This document shows, piece after piece, positions 34,098-43,496 of a stretch of 64,000 nt of DNA (position 1 is its first letter; each line of letters begins with the position of its first letter). The DNA is from Bacillota bacterium. GTDB taxonomy: Bacteria > Bacillota > Clostridia > Acetivibrionales > DTU013. The DNA lies in assembly GCA_023411575.1 (NCBI GenBank), contig JAEYOP010000030.1, positions 124,001 through 188,000 on the forward strand, given 5' to 3'. Under the pieces are notes generated by a model. It saw only the letters and a program-made list of their open reading frames with translations, was not told where the DNA came from and did no database searches. Position numbers and translations under genes: made by a program.

Positions 34098-35417
34098 ATG
34101 AAAGGAATCAAGCTGGTGGTTATAGGAGGGGGAAGCAGTTATACCCCTGAACTTGTGGAAGGAGTTCTGCTAAGGGGCAAAACTTTTCCCGTGAAGGAGC
34201 TGGTGCTTGTTGATATTGAGGCGGGCAGGAGCAAGGTGGATGCCGTGTTTGGGCTGGTAGGGAGGATGATAGCCCGTGCCGGCAGCGACATCAGCCTGCA
34301 GCGGACATTTGACAGGAAACGGGCCCTTGAAGGGGCCGATTTCGTCGTCTCCCAATTCCGGGTAGGAGGGCTGGAGGCTCGTGCCGGGGATGAGAGCCTT
34401 CCCCTGAAATACGGGATGATCGGGCAGGAAACGACGGGGCCCGGCGGCTTTGCCAAGGCGCTGAGGACCATTCCCGTCCTGTTGGACATCTGCAGGGACA
34501 TGGAGGAGCTTTGCCCGGACGCCTGGCTGATCAACTTCACCAACCCGTCCGGCATTATAACCGAAACCGTGTTGAACCGTACAAAAACCAAATGCATCGG
34601 GCTTTGCAACGTTCCCATCAATATGGAAAGGGCGGTAAAAAGCCTGCCGGGTCTTGAAAATGCGGATGTTTTCTGCCGCTTTGCAGGATTGAACCACCTG
34701 AGCTTTATCGACTCCGTAAGGGTGAACGGCCAGGAAGTGCTGTCGGGGCTGATGGGCGGCATGTCTTCCGGCTTCAACGCAAAAAACATTCCGGGCGTCG
34801 ACTTTCCGGCCCGTTTTGTTTCGACCCTGGGCATGATCCCTTCCCCTTATTTGAAATATTATTATCTGGAGGGCAAAATGCTGGAGGAGGAAGCGGGAAA
34901 GTTCCGTGAAACGGGCCGGACAAGGGCGACCGAGGTCATGGAGGTGGAAGGGGAGCTTTTCAAAAAGTATGAGGACCCCGCGCTTGACCGGAAGCCGGAA
35001 GAGCTGGAGAAAAGGGGAGGGGCTCTCTATTCGGAAGCTGCCGTGAATTTGATGGACAGCATCTGGAATGACCGGGGGGACAACCAGGTGGTCAATGTGC
35101 TCAACGGGCGATGCATGCCGGACCTGCCTGAAGATGCCGTAATAGAGACAAATTGTACGATCGGCCGCAGCGGCGCCGTCCCGATCGAACACGGACCGCT
35201 TTCGGACACGATCCGCGGGCTGGTGCAGCATGCCAAGGCCTATGAACGGCTCACCATCGAAGCCGCTTGTGAAGGCAGCCGGCGGAAAGCTTTTCTCGCG
35301 CTGACAGCCAATCCGCTCGTACACGATGTGGAAAAAGCGGAGCTGCTGCTGAACGAGCTGTTGGAAAGAAACAGGGAATACCTGGAACGGTTTTCCGGCG
35401 AGGAGGTCGAGGGATGA
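34098..35417 (+). CDS. GH4 family glycosidase, 6-phospho-beta-glucosidase-type
   Basis: 439-residue NAD- and metal-dependent glycosidase that oxidises C3 of a (phospho)glycoside to break the bond. The N-terminal Rossmann motif is VVIGGGSSYTPEL; NPSGI, GLCNVP (metal-binding Cys) and FAGLNHL (metal-binding His) are the GH4 signatures. SSYTPEL is typical of the 6-phospho-beta-glucosidase branch. It is cytoplasmic and overlaps the next gene by 4 bp, a BadF-type kinase, which could supply the phosphorylated substrate since no PTS is visible nearby. Confidence 0.92.
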   Translation: MKGIKLVVIGGGSSYTPELVEGVLLRGKTFPVKELVLVDIEAGRSKVDAVFGLVGRMIARAGSDISLQRTFDRKRALEGADFVVSQFRVGGLEARAGDESLPLKYGMIGQETTGPGGFAKALRTIPVLLDICRDMEELCPDAWLINFTNPSGIITETVLNRTKTKCIGLCNVPINMERAVKSLPGLENADVFCRFAGLNHLSFIDSVRVNGQEVLSGLMGGMSSGFNAKNIPGVDFPARFVSTLGMIPSPYLKYYYLEGKMLEEEAGKFRETGRTRATEVMEVEGELFKKYEDPALDRKPEELEKRGGALYSEAAVNLMDSIWNDRGDNQVVNVLNGRCMPDLPEDAVIETNCTIGRSGAVPIEHGPLSDTIRGLVQHAKAYERLTIEAACEGSRRKAFLALTANPLVHDVEKAELLLNELLERNREYLERFSGEEVEG

Positions 35418-36364
35418 ACTATTTTGCGGGAGTAGACGGCGGTGCCACCAAGACCCTTTGCTTGATAGGCGATCCGGATGGGAACATCCTGGCGCGGGGT
35501 ACTTCATCCGCGTCCAATCACCAGACCATCGGAGCGGAAGCGGCAAGGCAAGCCATTTTAAATTCCATGACCCAGGCGGCGAAATCGCTGGGTATCGGGC
35601 CGGAAGAGCTGTCCTATACGGTATTCGGCCTTGCCGGGGCGGATATGGAACCGGATTTTGCAATATTGGAGCCCATTTGCGGCGATATTGTGAAAAGCAG
35701 CCGGTTCAAGGTGATGAACGATTCATGGATCGGGCTCAAGGCGGGCATTCCCGAGAATTGGGGAATTGTAACCATTTGCGGCACCGGAGCCTCCTGCTCG
35801 GGCAGAAACCGGGCGGGAAAAGAGGCTACCCTCAGGAACCTTTCGTATGAAACGGGCAACTATGGGGGCGGTTACGGACTAGTGCGGGAAGCCTTCCATT
35901 ACGCATTCCGGTCGGAAGAAGGAACAGGGCCGAAGACCGCCCTGGAAACGGAGATTCCCGCCCTGTTCGGGAAAAAGGGACTGGTCGAGCTGCTGGAGCC
36001 TGCGTTTCGGATGGAGCTGGATAGGACAAAGGCATACCATATTCCGGTTGTGATCGGAAGGCTTGCCGCCCTTGGCGACCCGGTGTGCCAGAATATTCTG
36101 CTTACCATGGGCGGGACCCTTGGTGAAATTGCCTCCGGCGTCGTCCGGAAGCTCGGGATGAAGCGGGAGCGCTTCAAAATATCGCTGGTGGGAGGCGTGT
36201 TCAAAGCAGAAAGCCCCCTGCTGATCGATGAATATACGACCGCAGTTCACCGGACGGCGCCTTACGCACAGATGGTCGTCTGTGGCTGTGAACCCGCCAT
36301 GGGAGCGCTTCAGCTCGCAAAAGAGCTGTATGCCGGAGAAACCCGAAACAGGACGGAAATATAA
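35414..36364 (+). CDS. BadF/BadG/BcrA-type ATPase, N-acetylglucosamine-kinase-like sugar kinase
   Basis: 316 residues of the actin-like ATPase fold. Phosphate-1 loop is VDGGATKTLCLI (7-18), phosphate-2 is VTICGTGASCSGR, and an adenosine-type motif lies at LVGGVFKAESPLL. Proteins of this length in this family are typically N-acetylglucosamine or other amino-sugar kinases. Overlap with the GH4 gene (ATGA) suggests the pair phosphorylates and then hydrolyses one class of glycoside; an amino-sugar disaccharide is possible. A terminator lies about 140 bp downstream. Confidence 0.88.
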   Translation: MNYFAGVDGGATKTLCLIGDPDGNILARGTSSASNHQTIGAEAARQAILNSMTQAAKSLGIGPEELSYTVFGLAGADMEPDFAILEPICGDIVKSSRFKVMNDSWIGLKAGIPENWGIVTICGTGASCSGRNRAGKEATLRNLSYETGNYGGGYGLVREAFHYAFRSEEGTGPKTALETEIPALFGKKGLVELLEPAFRMELDRTKAYHIPVVIGRLAALGDPVCQNILLTMGGTLGEIASGVVRKLGMKRERFKISLVGGVFKAESPLLIDEYTTAVHRTAPYAQMVVCGCEPAMGALQLAKELYAGETRNRTEI

Positions 36365-36774
36365 CGGTCCATACAAGAATTCATATAAGAGGCCCACAAG
36401 GAGCCGCACATAAAAATTCGTATAAAATAAAAATTCACTTCAAAAAAACGCACAAAGTCTACTTCAAAAAGCGTACAAAATCTAGTCAATCTATTCAAAA
36501 GTTTACAAGGCCATTGACAAATCCAATGGCCTTCCTTTATAATGAACTCAATTCATTTATTTATTGATTTAGCGTGATAAAGTAATAGAGCGGCAGAGCG
36601 GCAGGGCAATAGAGCAGCAGGAGCAGACGGTAAACGCAGGAAAGAATTATGCATTTGCGTGACCTGATGGAAAAACAGTGGTAAAGTATTAGCTGTAAAG
36701 CTGTATGACATCGGCAACAAGCTTATGAGCAACAGGGCGGAACGGTCCAAGTATTTCAGAGAGAGGTGCGAAAG
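36365..36774. other. 410-bp gene-free stretch before hisZ
   Basis: Contains two imperfect copies of an ACTTCAAAAA...CAAA unit at 36436-36483, then a hairpin terminator (36507-36540), then about 230 bp with no gene. A GGGCGGAACGG at 36735-36745 faintly resembles a T-box core but neither a specifier stem nor a terminator follows. No clear promoter for hisZ could be chosen. Confidence 0.6.
36507..36540 (+). terminator. Terminator of the GH4/kinase operon
   Basis: AAGGCCATTG and CAATGGCCTT form a perfect ten-base stem with a 7-nt loop, followed by CCTTTAT. Confidence 0.75.
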
Positions 36775-38031
36775 TTGTCAAAGTGGAACATATATACTCC
36801 GGATGGGGTGCAGGATATCCTGTTTGAAGACTGCCATCTGAAGAAAGGCCTCGAGCAGAAGCTCAGAACATTGTTCGGAAGCTGCGGGTACAACGAGCTC
36901 GAGACGCCGGCCATCGAATTCTACGATGTGTTTGCGTCCGACTCCGGCGGCATTCCCCAGGAAAACATGTTCAAGTTTTTTGACCAGCAGGGGAGGATTC
37001 TGGTGCTGCGGCCGGATATAACGGTCCCCGTGGCGAGGATTACGGCGACGAAATACAGGGAGGCGGCTTATCCCCTGCGGATCTCCTATATAGGAAACGT
37101 ATTCCGTTACAATGATTACGGCGGCGGCAAGCAAAGCGAGTTTACACAGGCCGGTGTGGAAATCCTCGGCGTAAGCACTCCCGAATCGGATGCCGAAGTG
37201 ATCTCCCTTGCGATCAATGCGCTGAAGACGGCAGGGCTGGAGAGCTTCCAGGTGGATATCGGGCAGGTGGAATTTTTCAAAGGACTGATGGACGAAACGG
37301 GGCTCCCGGAGGAAGAAACGGCCAAGGTGCGCATGCTGATCGACCGGAAGGACTATGTGGGGCTGGAGGAATTCCTGAACCGGTGTGAAATCGGGGCCGA
37401 CCTGAAGAAACTGATCCTTGACCTTCCGGCCCTCTTTGGATCGGTTGATGTGATCGACAGAGTGGAAGCGCTGAAGCTGAACAAAAGATCGCGGGATGCC
37501 CTCGAAAACATCCGGCAGGTTCTCGGCATTCTGGAGGATTATGGCCTGGGCCAGTACGTGTCGGTCGATCTGGGCATGCTCAGAGGCCTTGACTATGATA
37601 CCGGCATTATATTTCGAGGATTTACCTACGGAGTGGGGTTCCCGGTCCTCACGGGAGGCCGGTATGACAGGCTCGTCGGGGAATTCGGCAAGGAATGCCC
37701 CGCCACCGGCTTTTCCCTTGGCGTCAACATGCTCATGATGGCGATGCAGCGGCAGAAGGTGGCAATCGAGAAGCCCGCCACCGACAGCATCGTCTGCTAT
37801 ACGGACAAAGGCAGGAAAACGGCTTTTGAGCTTTGCGACGAATTGAGAAGGCAGGGCCTTGTGGTGGAGTTGGACATTGCCAACAGCCCTTGCGAATCGG
37901 CAGTCCGCTATGCCGCGTCAAAGAATATCGGCGGAGTCATCCGCATCGTGGACGAGGATACGGTGGAAATCCATTACGTGCAGTCCGGCGAGGTTGCAAC
38001 AGTACAGATCAGCGATTTAATGAAGAGGTGA
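36775..38031 (+). CDS. hisZ: ATP phosphoribosyltransferase regulatory subunit HisZ
   Basis: 418 residues, a catalytically inactive histidyl-tRNA-synthetase-like protein that joins short-form HisG and makes it histidine-sensitive. Class II synthetase motifs are visible: TPDGVQDILFEDC near the start, IRYIGNVFRYN-type motif 2 and, near 290, LRGLDYDTG with TGGRYDRL. I take TTG at 36775 as the start (MSKWNIYTPDGVQD), 8 nt from GAGAGAGG; a GTG at 36766 would lie within that site. It begins the histidine operon and is 5 bp from hisG. Confidence 0.93.
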   Translation: MSKWNIYTPDGVQDILFEDCHLKKGLEQKLRTLFGSCGYNELETPAIEFYDVFASDSGGIPQENMFKFFDQQGRILVLRPDITVPVARITATKYREAAYPLRISYIGNVFRYNDYGGGKQSEFTQAGVEILGVSTPESDAEVISLAINALKTAGLESFQVDIGQVEFFKGLMDETGLPEEETAKVRMLIDRKDYVGLEEFLNRCEIGADLKKLILDLPALFGSVDVIDRVEALKLNKRSRDALENIRQVLGILEDYGLGQYVSVDLGMLRGLDYDTGIIFRGFTYGVGFPVLTGGRYDRLVGEFGKECPATGFSLGVNMLMMAMQRQKVAIEKPATDSIVCYTDKGRKTAFELCDELRRQGLVVELDIANSPCESAVRYAASKNIGGVIRIVDEDTVEIHYVQSGEVATVQISDLMKR

Positions 38032-38036
38032 TATCA

Positions 38037-38687
38037 TTGAGGTATCTTACAATAGCATTATCAAAGGGAAGGCTTGCGGACATGTCCGTAGAGATGCTTG
38101 AAAAGCTGGGCATCGACTGCTCCGAATACAGGAATGAAACGCGCAAGCTGATCTTCACGGATGAAAAGAGCAAAATCCGGTTTTTCCTCGTCAAGCCCGC
38201 CGATGTGCCGACCTATGTGGAATACGGCGCGGCGGACATGGGGGTTGTGGGCAAGGATACGCTGCTGGAAGAGGGCAGGCATCTGTATGAAGTGCTGAAC
38301 CTCGGCTTCGCCGCTTGCAGGATGGTATTGGCGGGACCTGCCGAACTGGCGGGCAAGCTGGACGGACTGAACAATAAAAGGGTCGGGACGAAATATCCGA
38401 GGATCGCCAGGGAGTACTTCGAGCACAAACGGCGCGAATCGATTGAAATCATCAAGCTGAACGGTTCCGTCGAGCTGGCGCCCCTGGTGGGACTTTCCGA
38501 GGTCATTGTCGATCTGGTGGAAAGCGGCAGGACGCTGAGGGACAATGGGTTGGTCATCCTGGATACCATTGCGGAAATCAGCGCCAGGATGGTGGTCAAC
38601 AGGGTCAGCATGAAGATGGAAAGCGAAAGGATAAACGGCATAATAGAAGGACTCAGAAAGCAGCTGCAGGAAGGGACGCAGGGATAG
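38037..38687 (+). CDS. hisG: ATP phosphoribosyltransferase catalytic subunit, short form
   Basis: 216 residues. Joins ATP and PRPP, the first step of histidine synthesis. It has the short-form length, lacking the C-terminal regulatory domain, which agrees with hisZ just upstream. MRYLTIALSKGRL opens the protein and AADMGVVGKDTLLEE, RVGTKYPRIAREYF and the PRPP-binding region VDLVESGRTLRDNGL follow. The start is TTG at 38037, with GAAGAGGTGA upstream and only 5 bp after hisZ. Confidence 0.96.
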   Translation: MRYLTIALSKGRLADMSVEMLEKLGIDCSEYRNETRKLIFTDEKSKIRFFLVKPADVPTYVEYGAADMGVVGKDTLLEEGRHLYEVLNLGFAACRMVLAGPAELAGKLDGLNNKRVGTKYPRIAREYFEHKRRESIEIIKLNGSVELAPLVGLSEVIVDLVESGRTLRDNGLVILDTIAEISARMVVNRVSMKMESERINGIIEGLRKQLQEGTQG

Positions 38688-38768
38688 GGCAGGCGCTCGG
38701 GCTGTCCGTCGGACGGGGGGGAGAGTCCGATAAGATAGGTGAGCGTACGGCTTTGGTGGGAGGATTGT

Positions 38769-40076
38769 ATGATAAAGGTAATTGATATGAGAAAAGGCGA
38801 CGATGCCGGGCTGTTTGCCGGACTGGTCGGAAGAAACCGGATCGGAGGGGGCGAAGTCGTTCGGACGGTGGAGGATATTATTTCAAAGGTCCGTTCCGAG
38901 GGCGATCAGGCGTTGATCGAGTACACATTGAAATTTGATAAGGTTCAATTGGATCAAACTTCGATCAAAGTCACCCGGCAGGAACTGGAGGAGGCCTATG
39001 AAAAGATCGATCCCGGACTACTTGAGGTGATTCGAAAGGCGAAAGCCAATATAGAAGCATTTCACCAGAAACAGAAGGAAAGCTCCTGGTTCATGACCGG
39101 GGAGGACGGCATACTGCTCGGCCAGCTTTACAGACCGCTGGAGGTCGTCGGCATATATGTTCCCGGCGGAACGGCCGTTCTGACCTCGTCCGTGCTGATG
39201 AACGCATTGCCTGCGAAAGTGGCCGGCGTCAACCGGATCATCATGTCTACGCCCCCCCGCAGGGACGGAAGCGTGGAACCGGCAGTTCTTGTGGCGGCCC
39301 AGGAGGCGGGAGTTGCCGAGATATACAAGATAGGCGGAGCCCAGGCAATTGCGGCAATGGCTTTCGGGACGGAAACGGTCCTGCGGGCGGATAAGCTGTT
39401 CGGACCGGGCAATATCTATGTAGCGACTGCAAAAAGGCTGGTCTTCGGATATTGCGACATCGACATGATCGCAGGCCCGAGCGAGGTCACCGTCGTAGCC
39501 GACGACACGGCAAATCCGGCATTTGTGGCGGCCGATCTGCTCTCCCAGGCCGAGCACGATGTCCTCTCGGCATCGATTCTTGTCACTCCTTCCGAAAAAC
39601 TGGCGTCGGAAGTGATAAAGGAAATGGAAAAGCAGGTTTCCCGGCTTTCCCGGAAAGAGATTACGGAAAGATCGCTGGCCGATTACAGCGCTGTTGTCCT
39701 GGTAAAGGACCTGGACGAAGCGATGGACATCGTGAATAAAATCGCGCCGGAGCACCTGGAGTTGTGCATCGAGGAGCCGTTCAGCAGACTGGACTCCGTT
39801 CGGAACGCCGGGGCAATCTTCCTCGGGCACTGGTCGCCGGAACCGCTCGGAGACTACTTCGCAGGCCCGAACCATGTGCTGCCCACAGGCGGTACGGCCA
39901 GATTCTTCTCGCCGCTGAACGTGGCGGATTATATCAAGAAATCCAGTGTGATTTCCTATACGAAGAAAGCCCTGGAGAAGGCGAGCGATGATGTGGTGGC
40001 CTTTGCCATGTCCGAAGGACTGGACGCCCATGCCAACGCATTGAAAGTGCGCTTCAGCCCGGAGAAGGTCAGATAG
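38769..40076 (+). CDS. hisD: Histidinol dehydrogenase
   Basis: 435 residues. Zinc enzyme that oxidises histidinol to histidine in two NAD-dependent steps, the end of the pathway. Visible motifs: IYVPGGTAVLTSSVLM, AGPSEVTVVAD, AEHDVLSA (metal ligand region), APEHLEL, and GDYFAGPNHVLPTGGTARF. The ATG at 38769 follows GGGAGG; an in-frame start ten codons upstream has no ribosome site. It lies 81 bp after hisG and 33 bp before hisC in the operon. Confidence 0.96.
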   Translation: MIKVIDMRKGDDAGLFAGLVGRNRIGGGEVVRTVEDIISKVRSEGDQALIEYTLKFDKVQLDQTSIKVTRQELEEAYEKIDPGLLEVIRKAKANIEAFHQKQKESSWFMTGEDGILLGQLYRPLEVVGIYVPGGTAVLTSSVLMNALPAKVAGVNRIIMSTPPRRDGSVEPAVLVAAQEAGVAEIYKIGGAQAIAAMAFGTETVLRADKLFGPGNIYVATAKRLVFGYCDIDMIAGPSEVTVVADDTANPAFVAADLLSQAEHDVLSASILVTPSEKLASEVIKEMEKQVSRLSRKEITERSLADYSAVVLVKDLDEAMDIVNKIAPEHLELCIEEPFSRLDSVRNAGAIFLGHWSPEPLGDYFAGPNHVLPTGGTARFFSPLNVADYIKKSSVISYTKKALEKASDDVVAFAMSEGLDAHANALKVRFSPEKVR

Positions 40077-40109
40077 CAGAGCGACAAAAGCAAGAGGAGT
40101 AGGGACATA

Positions 40110-41174
40110 ATGAATAAATATTGGAGTAAACTGGCCCGGGGACTGGTTCCCTATATACCGGGAGAGCAGCCTCGGGACCGGAAATATATCAAGCTGAATA
40201 CGAATGAAAACCCGTACGGCCCATCCCCCAGGGTGCTGGAGGCGGTCAGGGCGGCGGCCGACGACAGTCTGAAGCTTTATCCGGATCCGACCTGCGACAT
40301 GCTTGTCTCCGCTGCGGCGGAAAGTTACGGAGTCCAAAAGGAACAGATTTTTGCAGGAAATGGCTCGGATGAGGTGCTGGCCTTTGCTTTTATGGCCTTT
40401 TTCGACCCGGGCAGAACAATCCTGTTTCCCAACATCACCTATTCGTTCTATCCCGTTTACGCATCCTTGTTTCAGTTGGATTATGAGACAGCGCCCCTTG
40501 ACAGCGAATTCAACATTCCGTTGGAGCAGATGATGAAAAGCAGCGGCGGGATCATCATAGCCAACCCCAATGCGCCCACCGGCAAGGCGCTGCCGCTTTC
40601 CGTGATCCGTTCCGTACTGGACGGCAATCCGGATACGGTAGTCCTAGTTGACGAAGCGTACATAGATTATGGCGGGGAGTCCGCGGTGAGGCTGGTTGAT
40701 GAATATCCGAACCTGCTGGTTGTCCATACCTTCTCGAAATCGCGCTCGCTGGCGGGTATGCGGATCGGCTTTGCATTCGGGAACAGGGAGCTGATCCAGG
40801 CGCTGGAGAGCGTCAAGAATTCCTTCAACTCCTATACCCTGGACAGACTGGCCATCGTTGCCGGAGCGGCAGCATTGCAGGATGCCGGGTATTATGAGGG
40901 GATTACCAGGAAGGTTATTGCCACAAGGGAAAATTTTACGAGGGAGCTTCGGAAAAGGAACTTTACGGTCACGGAGTCTTCCGCGAATTTTGTTTTTGCC
41001 TCCCATGCCGTCACCCGTGCGGATGCAATATTCAGGGGATTGCGAGAAAACGGCATTCTGGTCCGCTATTTCAAACAGCCTGTTATTGATAACCACCTGA
41101 GAATCACCATCGGTACCGATGCGGAAATGGCCGCGGTGATCGAGGCTTTGGACAGGATCCTTCAAAACGGGTGA
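40110..41174 (+). CDS. hisC: Histidinol-phosphate aminotransferase
   Basis: 354 residues, PLP-dependent class II aminotransferase converting imidazole acetol phosphate to histidinol phosphate. KLNTNENPYGPSP is the usual N-terminal block; IIANPNAPTG and LVDEAYIDYG precede the PLP-binding Lys in HTFSKSRSLAGMRIG, and the phosphate-binding Arg is in VRYFKQP-LRITIGT. It starts behind AAGAGGAG, 33 bp after hisD. A 110-bp gap with a promoter then separates it from hisB. Confidence 0.96.
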   Translation: MNKYWSKLARGLVPYIPGEQPRDRKYIKLNTNENPYGPSPRVLEAVRAAADDSLKLYPDPTCDMLVSAAAESYGVQKEQIFAGNGSDEVLAFAFMAFFDPGRTILFPNITYSFYPVYASLFQLDYETAPLDSEFNIPLEQMMKSSGGIIIANPNAPTGKALPLSVIRSVLDGNPDTVVLVDEAYIDYGGESAVRLVDEYPNLLVVHTFSKSRSLAGMRIGFAFGNRELIQALESVKNSFNSYTLDRLAIVAGAAALQDAGYYEGITRKVIATRENFTRELRKRNFTVTESSANFVFASHAVTRADAIFRGLRENGILVRYFKQPVIDNHLRITIGTDAEMAAVIEALDRILQNG

Positions 41175-41231
41175 AGCAGTTCGCATACCGGTGGGATCTG
41201 TGAATTTTAGTGGATTTGTTTGTAATACTTT

Positions 41232-41240
41232 TGTTATAAT
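41232..41240 (+). promoter_or_regulatory. Extended -10 promoter before hisB
   Basis: TGT-TATAAT with a weak -35 candidate (TGGATT at 41211-41216, 18-bp spacer), 45 bp before hisB. It could drive hisB-purC-hisHAFIE separately from hisZGDC. Confidence 0.6.
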
Positions 41241-41285
41241 ATGAGACGAACGGATGCCCTATAAAAAGGAATTTGGAGGTGCACA

Positions 41286-41873
41286 ATGTCCAGAAGAGCA
41301 GAACGGAGCAGAAAAACCGCCGAGACGGACATTTTCTTGAAGCTGGAGCTTGACGGCTCCGGTATTTCAACAATAGACACGGGAATAGGATTTCTGGACC
41401 ACATGCTTACCCTGTTTTCGAAGCATGGACTCACAGACCTCGAGTTGAAGGCCAGCGGCGACCTCCATGTGGACGCCCACCACACCGTCGAAGATATCGG
41501 CATCGTGCTGGGTCAGGCGCTGAAGGAAGCGGCCGGCGACAAGAAATCGATCCGGCGCTACGGCACCTCCTATGTTCCAATGGATGAATCGTTGGCAATG
41601 GTTTCGCTGGACTTCGGCGGAAGGCCGTATCTGGTTTGCAATATCCGCTACACAAATGAGCGCGTCGGCGATATGGAAACGGAGTTGGTGGAGGAGTTTT
41701 TCCGGGCGGTATCGACCAACGCGGGAATGAATATCCACATCAATGTCTTATACGGCAGCAATAACCATCACATTGTAGAGGCTGTATTCAAGGCTTTCGG
41801 CAGGGCCCTTGACGAAGCTACGAGGAAGGATGACCGAATCGAGGGAGTCCTGTCCACAAAGGGAGTCCTGTGA
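41286..41873 (+). CDS. hisB: Imidazoleglycerol-phosphate dehydratase
   Basis: 195 residues, the monofunctional form without the phosphatase domain. It dehydrates imidazole glycerol phosphate using two manganese ions. Metal-binding repeats are visible: GIGFLDHML, VDAHHTVEDIG and the second NNHHIVEAVFKAFGRAL. ATG follows TTTGGAGG. The histidinol-phosphate phosphatase expected for a pathway with this HisB is not in the window. Confidence 0.96.
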   Translation: MSRRAERSRKTAETDIFLKLELDGSGISTIDTGIGFLDHMLTLFSKHGLTDLELKASGDLHVDAHHTVEDIGIVLGQALKEAAGDKKSIRRYGTSYVPMDESLAMVSLDFGGRPYLVCNIRYTNERVGDMETELVEEFFRAVSTNAGMNIHINVLYGSNNHHIVEAVFKAFGRALDEATRKDDRIEGVLSTKGVL

Positions 41874-41940
41874 AAATAAAATGGAAAACAAAGTGGAAAA
41901 CAAAATGAAAAAAGATAAATGGAAAGGATGAGCAGACCAA

Positions 41941-42825
41941 ATGTTGATCAATGACACGAATTTCATCGATATGCCCCTGTTTATCAAGGGAAAGGTAAGA
42001 AACGTATACGACCTCGGCGACAAGCTTTTGATCGTTGTGACCGACAGAATATCCGCTTTCGACGTGGTTTTCCCGAACCTGATCCCCAATAAGGGAAGGG
42101 TGCTCAACAGTATTTCGGAGTTCTGGTTCAATTACACCTCCAATATTATCGGAAACCACATGATTACCACCGATGTCAGCCAATACCCGAACGGGCTGTC
42201 CAAATACGCGGAAGAGCTGCAGGGCAGGTCGATGCTCGTACATAAGGTAGAAATGGCCAATGCCGAATGCATCGTGCGCGGTTATCTGGAAGGCTCCGGC
42301 CTGAAGGAATACAACGCCAGCGGGACCATCTGCGGAATCAGGCTGCCGGCTGGCCTGAGGCAGGGCGACAAGCTGCCCGAGCCGATCTTCACCCCTTCGA
42401 CGAAGGTCTCCGAAGGCCATGACATCAATGTTACCTTTGAAGTGCTTGCCGACACGATCGGCGTGGAACTGGCCACGAAGCTGAGAGACGCCAGTTTGGC
42501 GATTTACAAGGCGGCCAGCAGGCACGCGGAAAGCGTGGGAATCCTTCTTGCCGACACGAAATTTGAGTTCGGCATGCTCGACGGCCGGCTGGTCCTTGCG
42601 GACGAAGCCTTCACCCCGGACTCCTCCCGGTTCTGGGAGCTGTCCGAATACAGGCCGGGTGGACCGCAGAAGAGCTTTGACAAGCAGTACCTGAGGGAAT
42701 ATCTCGAAGCGAGCAACTGGAACAAGCAGCCGCCGGCGCCCGTATTGCCGGAGGACGTCATTCAAAAGACAGAAGCAAAATATGTGGAAGCGTATGAACG
42801 AATTACAGGTAAAAGGCTGGTATAA
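41941..42825 (+). CDS. purC: Phosphoribosylaminoimidazole-succinocarboxamide synthase
   Basis: 294 residues. Joins CAIR and aspartate with ATP to make SAICAR in purine synthesis. GKVRNVYDLGDKLLIVVTDRISAFDV is the N-terminal signature (here in pieces), with VRGYLEGSG, TPSTK, HDIN, ADTKFEFG and LADEAFTPDSSRFW later. It is inserted between hisB and hisH, ending immediately before the hisH start. That is an uncommon neighbour: HisH/HisF release AICAR, two steps beyond PurC in the purine pathway. ATG follows AAAGGATGAG. Confidence 0.96.
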   Translation: MLINDTNFIDMPLFIKGKVRNVYDLGDKLLIVVTDRISAFDVVFPNLIPNKGRVLNSISEFWFNYTSNIIGNHMITTDVSQYPNGLSKYAEELQGRSMLVHKVEMANAECIVRGYLEGSGLKEYNASGTICGIRLPAGLRQGDKLPEPIFTPSTKVSEGHDINVTFEVLADTIGVELATKLRDASLAIYKAASRHAESVGILLADTKFEFGMLDGRLVLADEAFTPDSSRFWELSEYRPGGPQKSFDKQYLREYLEASNWNKQPPAPVLPEDVIQKTEAKYVEAYERITGKRLV

Positions 42826-43437
42826 ATGATTGCGATTATTGATTACGGGGTAGGAAATCTGAGGAGCGTCGAGAAGGCGCTCCAGTATATAGGGCTGAAT
42901 GCGTCGATCACAGCGGACGCGGCAGAGGTAAGGTGTGCGGATGCTGTAGTGCTTCCGGGCGTCGGCGCGTATTCCGACGCCATGAACAGCCTGGCAAAGG
43001 CTGGCATGGTGGAGGTTGTGGGGGAGACGGTCAGGCAGAACAAGCCCTTCCTGGGCATCTGCCTTGGAATGCAGCTTCTGTTCGATTACAGCGAGGAGGG
43101 CGGAGAACCCGTTGACGGCCTCGGCCTTTTCGGCGGCGCGATCAAAGGACTGCCGCAGGACCGGGGACTGAAGGTGCCGCATATGGGCTGGAATTCCTTG
43201 AAAACCGGGGACAGTCCTTTGTTTAAAGGACTTCCGGAAAAGCCGTACGTCTATTTCGTCCACTCTTTTTATCTGGATGCAAAGGATAAATCGATCGTTG
43301 CCGCGACGAGCGAGTACGGCGCAACCATTGACGCCGCTATTGGCAGCGGAAACGTGTTCGCCACCCAGTTCCATCCGGAAAAGAGCGGCGAAACGGGGCT
43401 GACGATTTTGAAAAACTGGGCTGCCCGGATTGGGTAA
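42826..43437 (+). CDS. hisH: Imidazole glycerol phosphate synthase glutaminase subunit
   Basis: 203 residues, class I glutamine amidotransferase that feeds ammonia to HisF. The nucleophile Cys is in LGICLGMQLLFD and the His/Glu pair in TQFHPEKSG; GNLRSVEKAL lies at the N-terminus. The ATG directly follows the purC stop codon with no gap, so translation is coupled. hisF, its partner, is two genes downstream after hisA. Confidence 0.96.
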   Translation: MIAIIDYGVGNLRSVEKALQYIGLNASITADAAEVRCADAVVLPGVGAYSDAMNSLAKAGMVEVVGETVRQNKPFLGICLGMQLLFDYSEEGGEPVDGLGLFGGAIKGLPQDRGLKVPHMGWNSLKTGDSPLFKGLPEKPYVYFVHSFYLDAKDKSIVAATSEYGATIDAAIGSGNVFATQFHPEKSGETGLTILKNWAARIG

Positions 43438-43496
43438 GGGTCCGCCGGAACTAATTTTTCGGTTGTTCCTAAAACACAAAAACAGGAGTGAAAACA

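Noticed and set aside
36436..36483. Two imperfect ACTTCAAAAA...CAAA repeats
   Set aside because: A/T-rich low-complexity repeats with several mismatches; no function suggested.
36735..36745. GGGCGGAACGG as a T-box core before hisZ
   Set aside because: It lacks the full AGGGTGG-ACCGCG core, and no specifier stem, terminator or antiterminator can be drawn around it.
41872..41940. TGGAAAACAAA repeats before purC
   Set aside because: Low-complexity A-rich duplication of about 15 bp in a short spacer, probably slippage without function.
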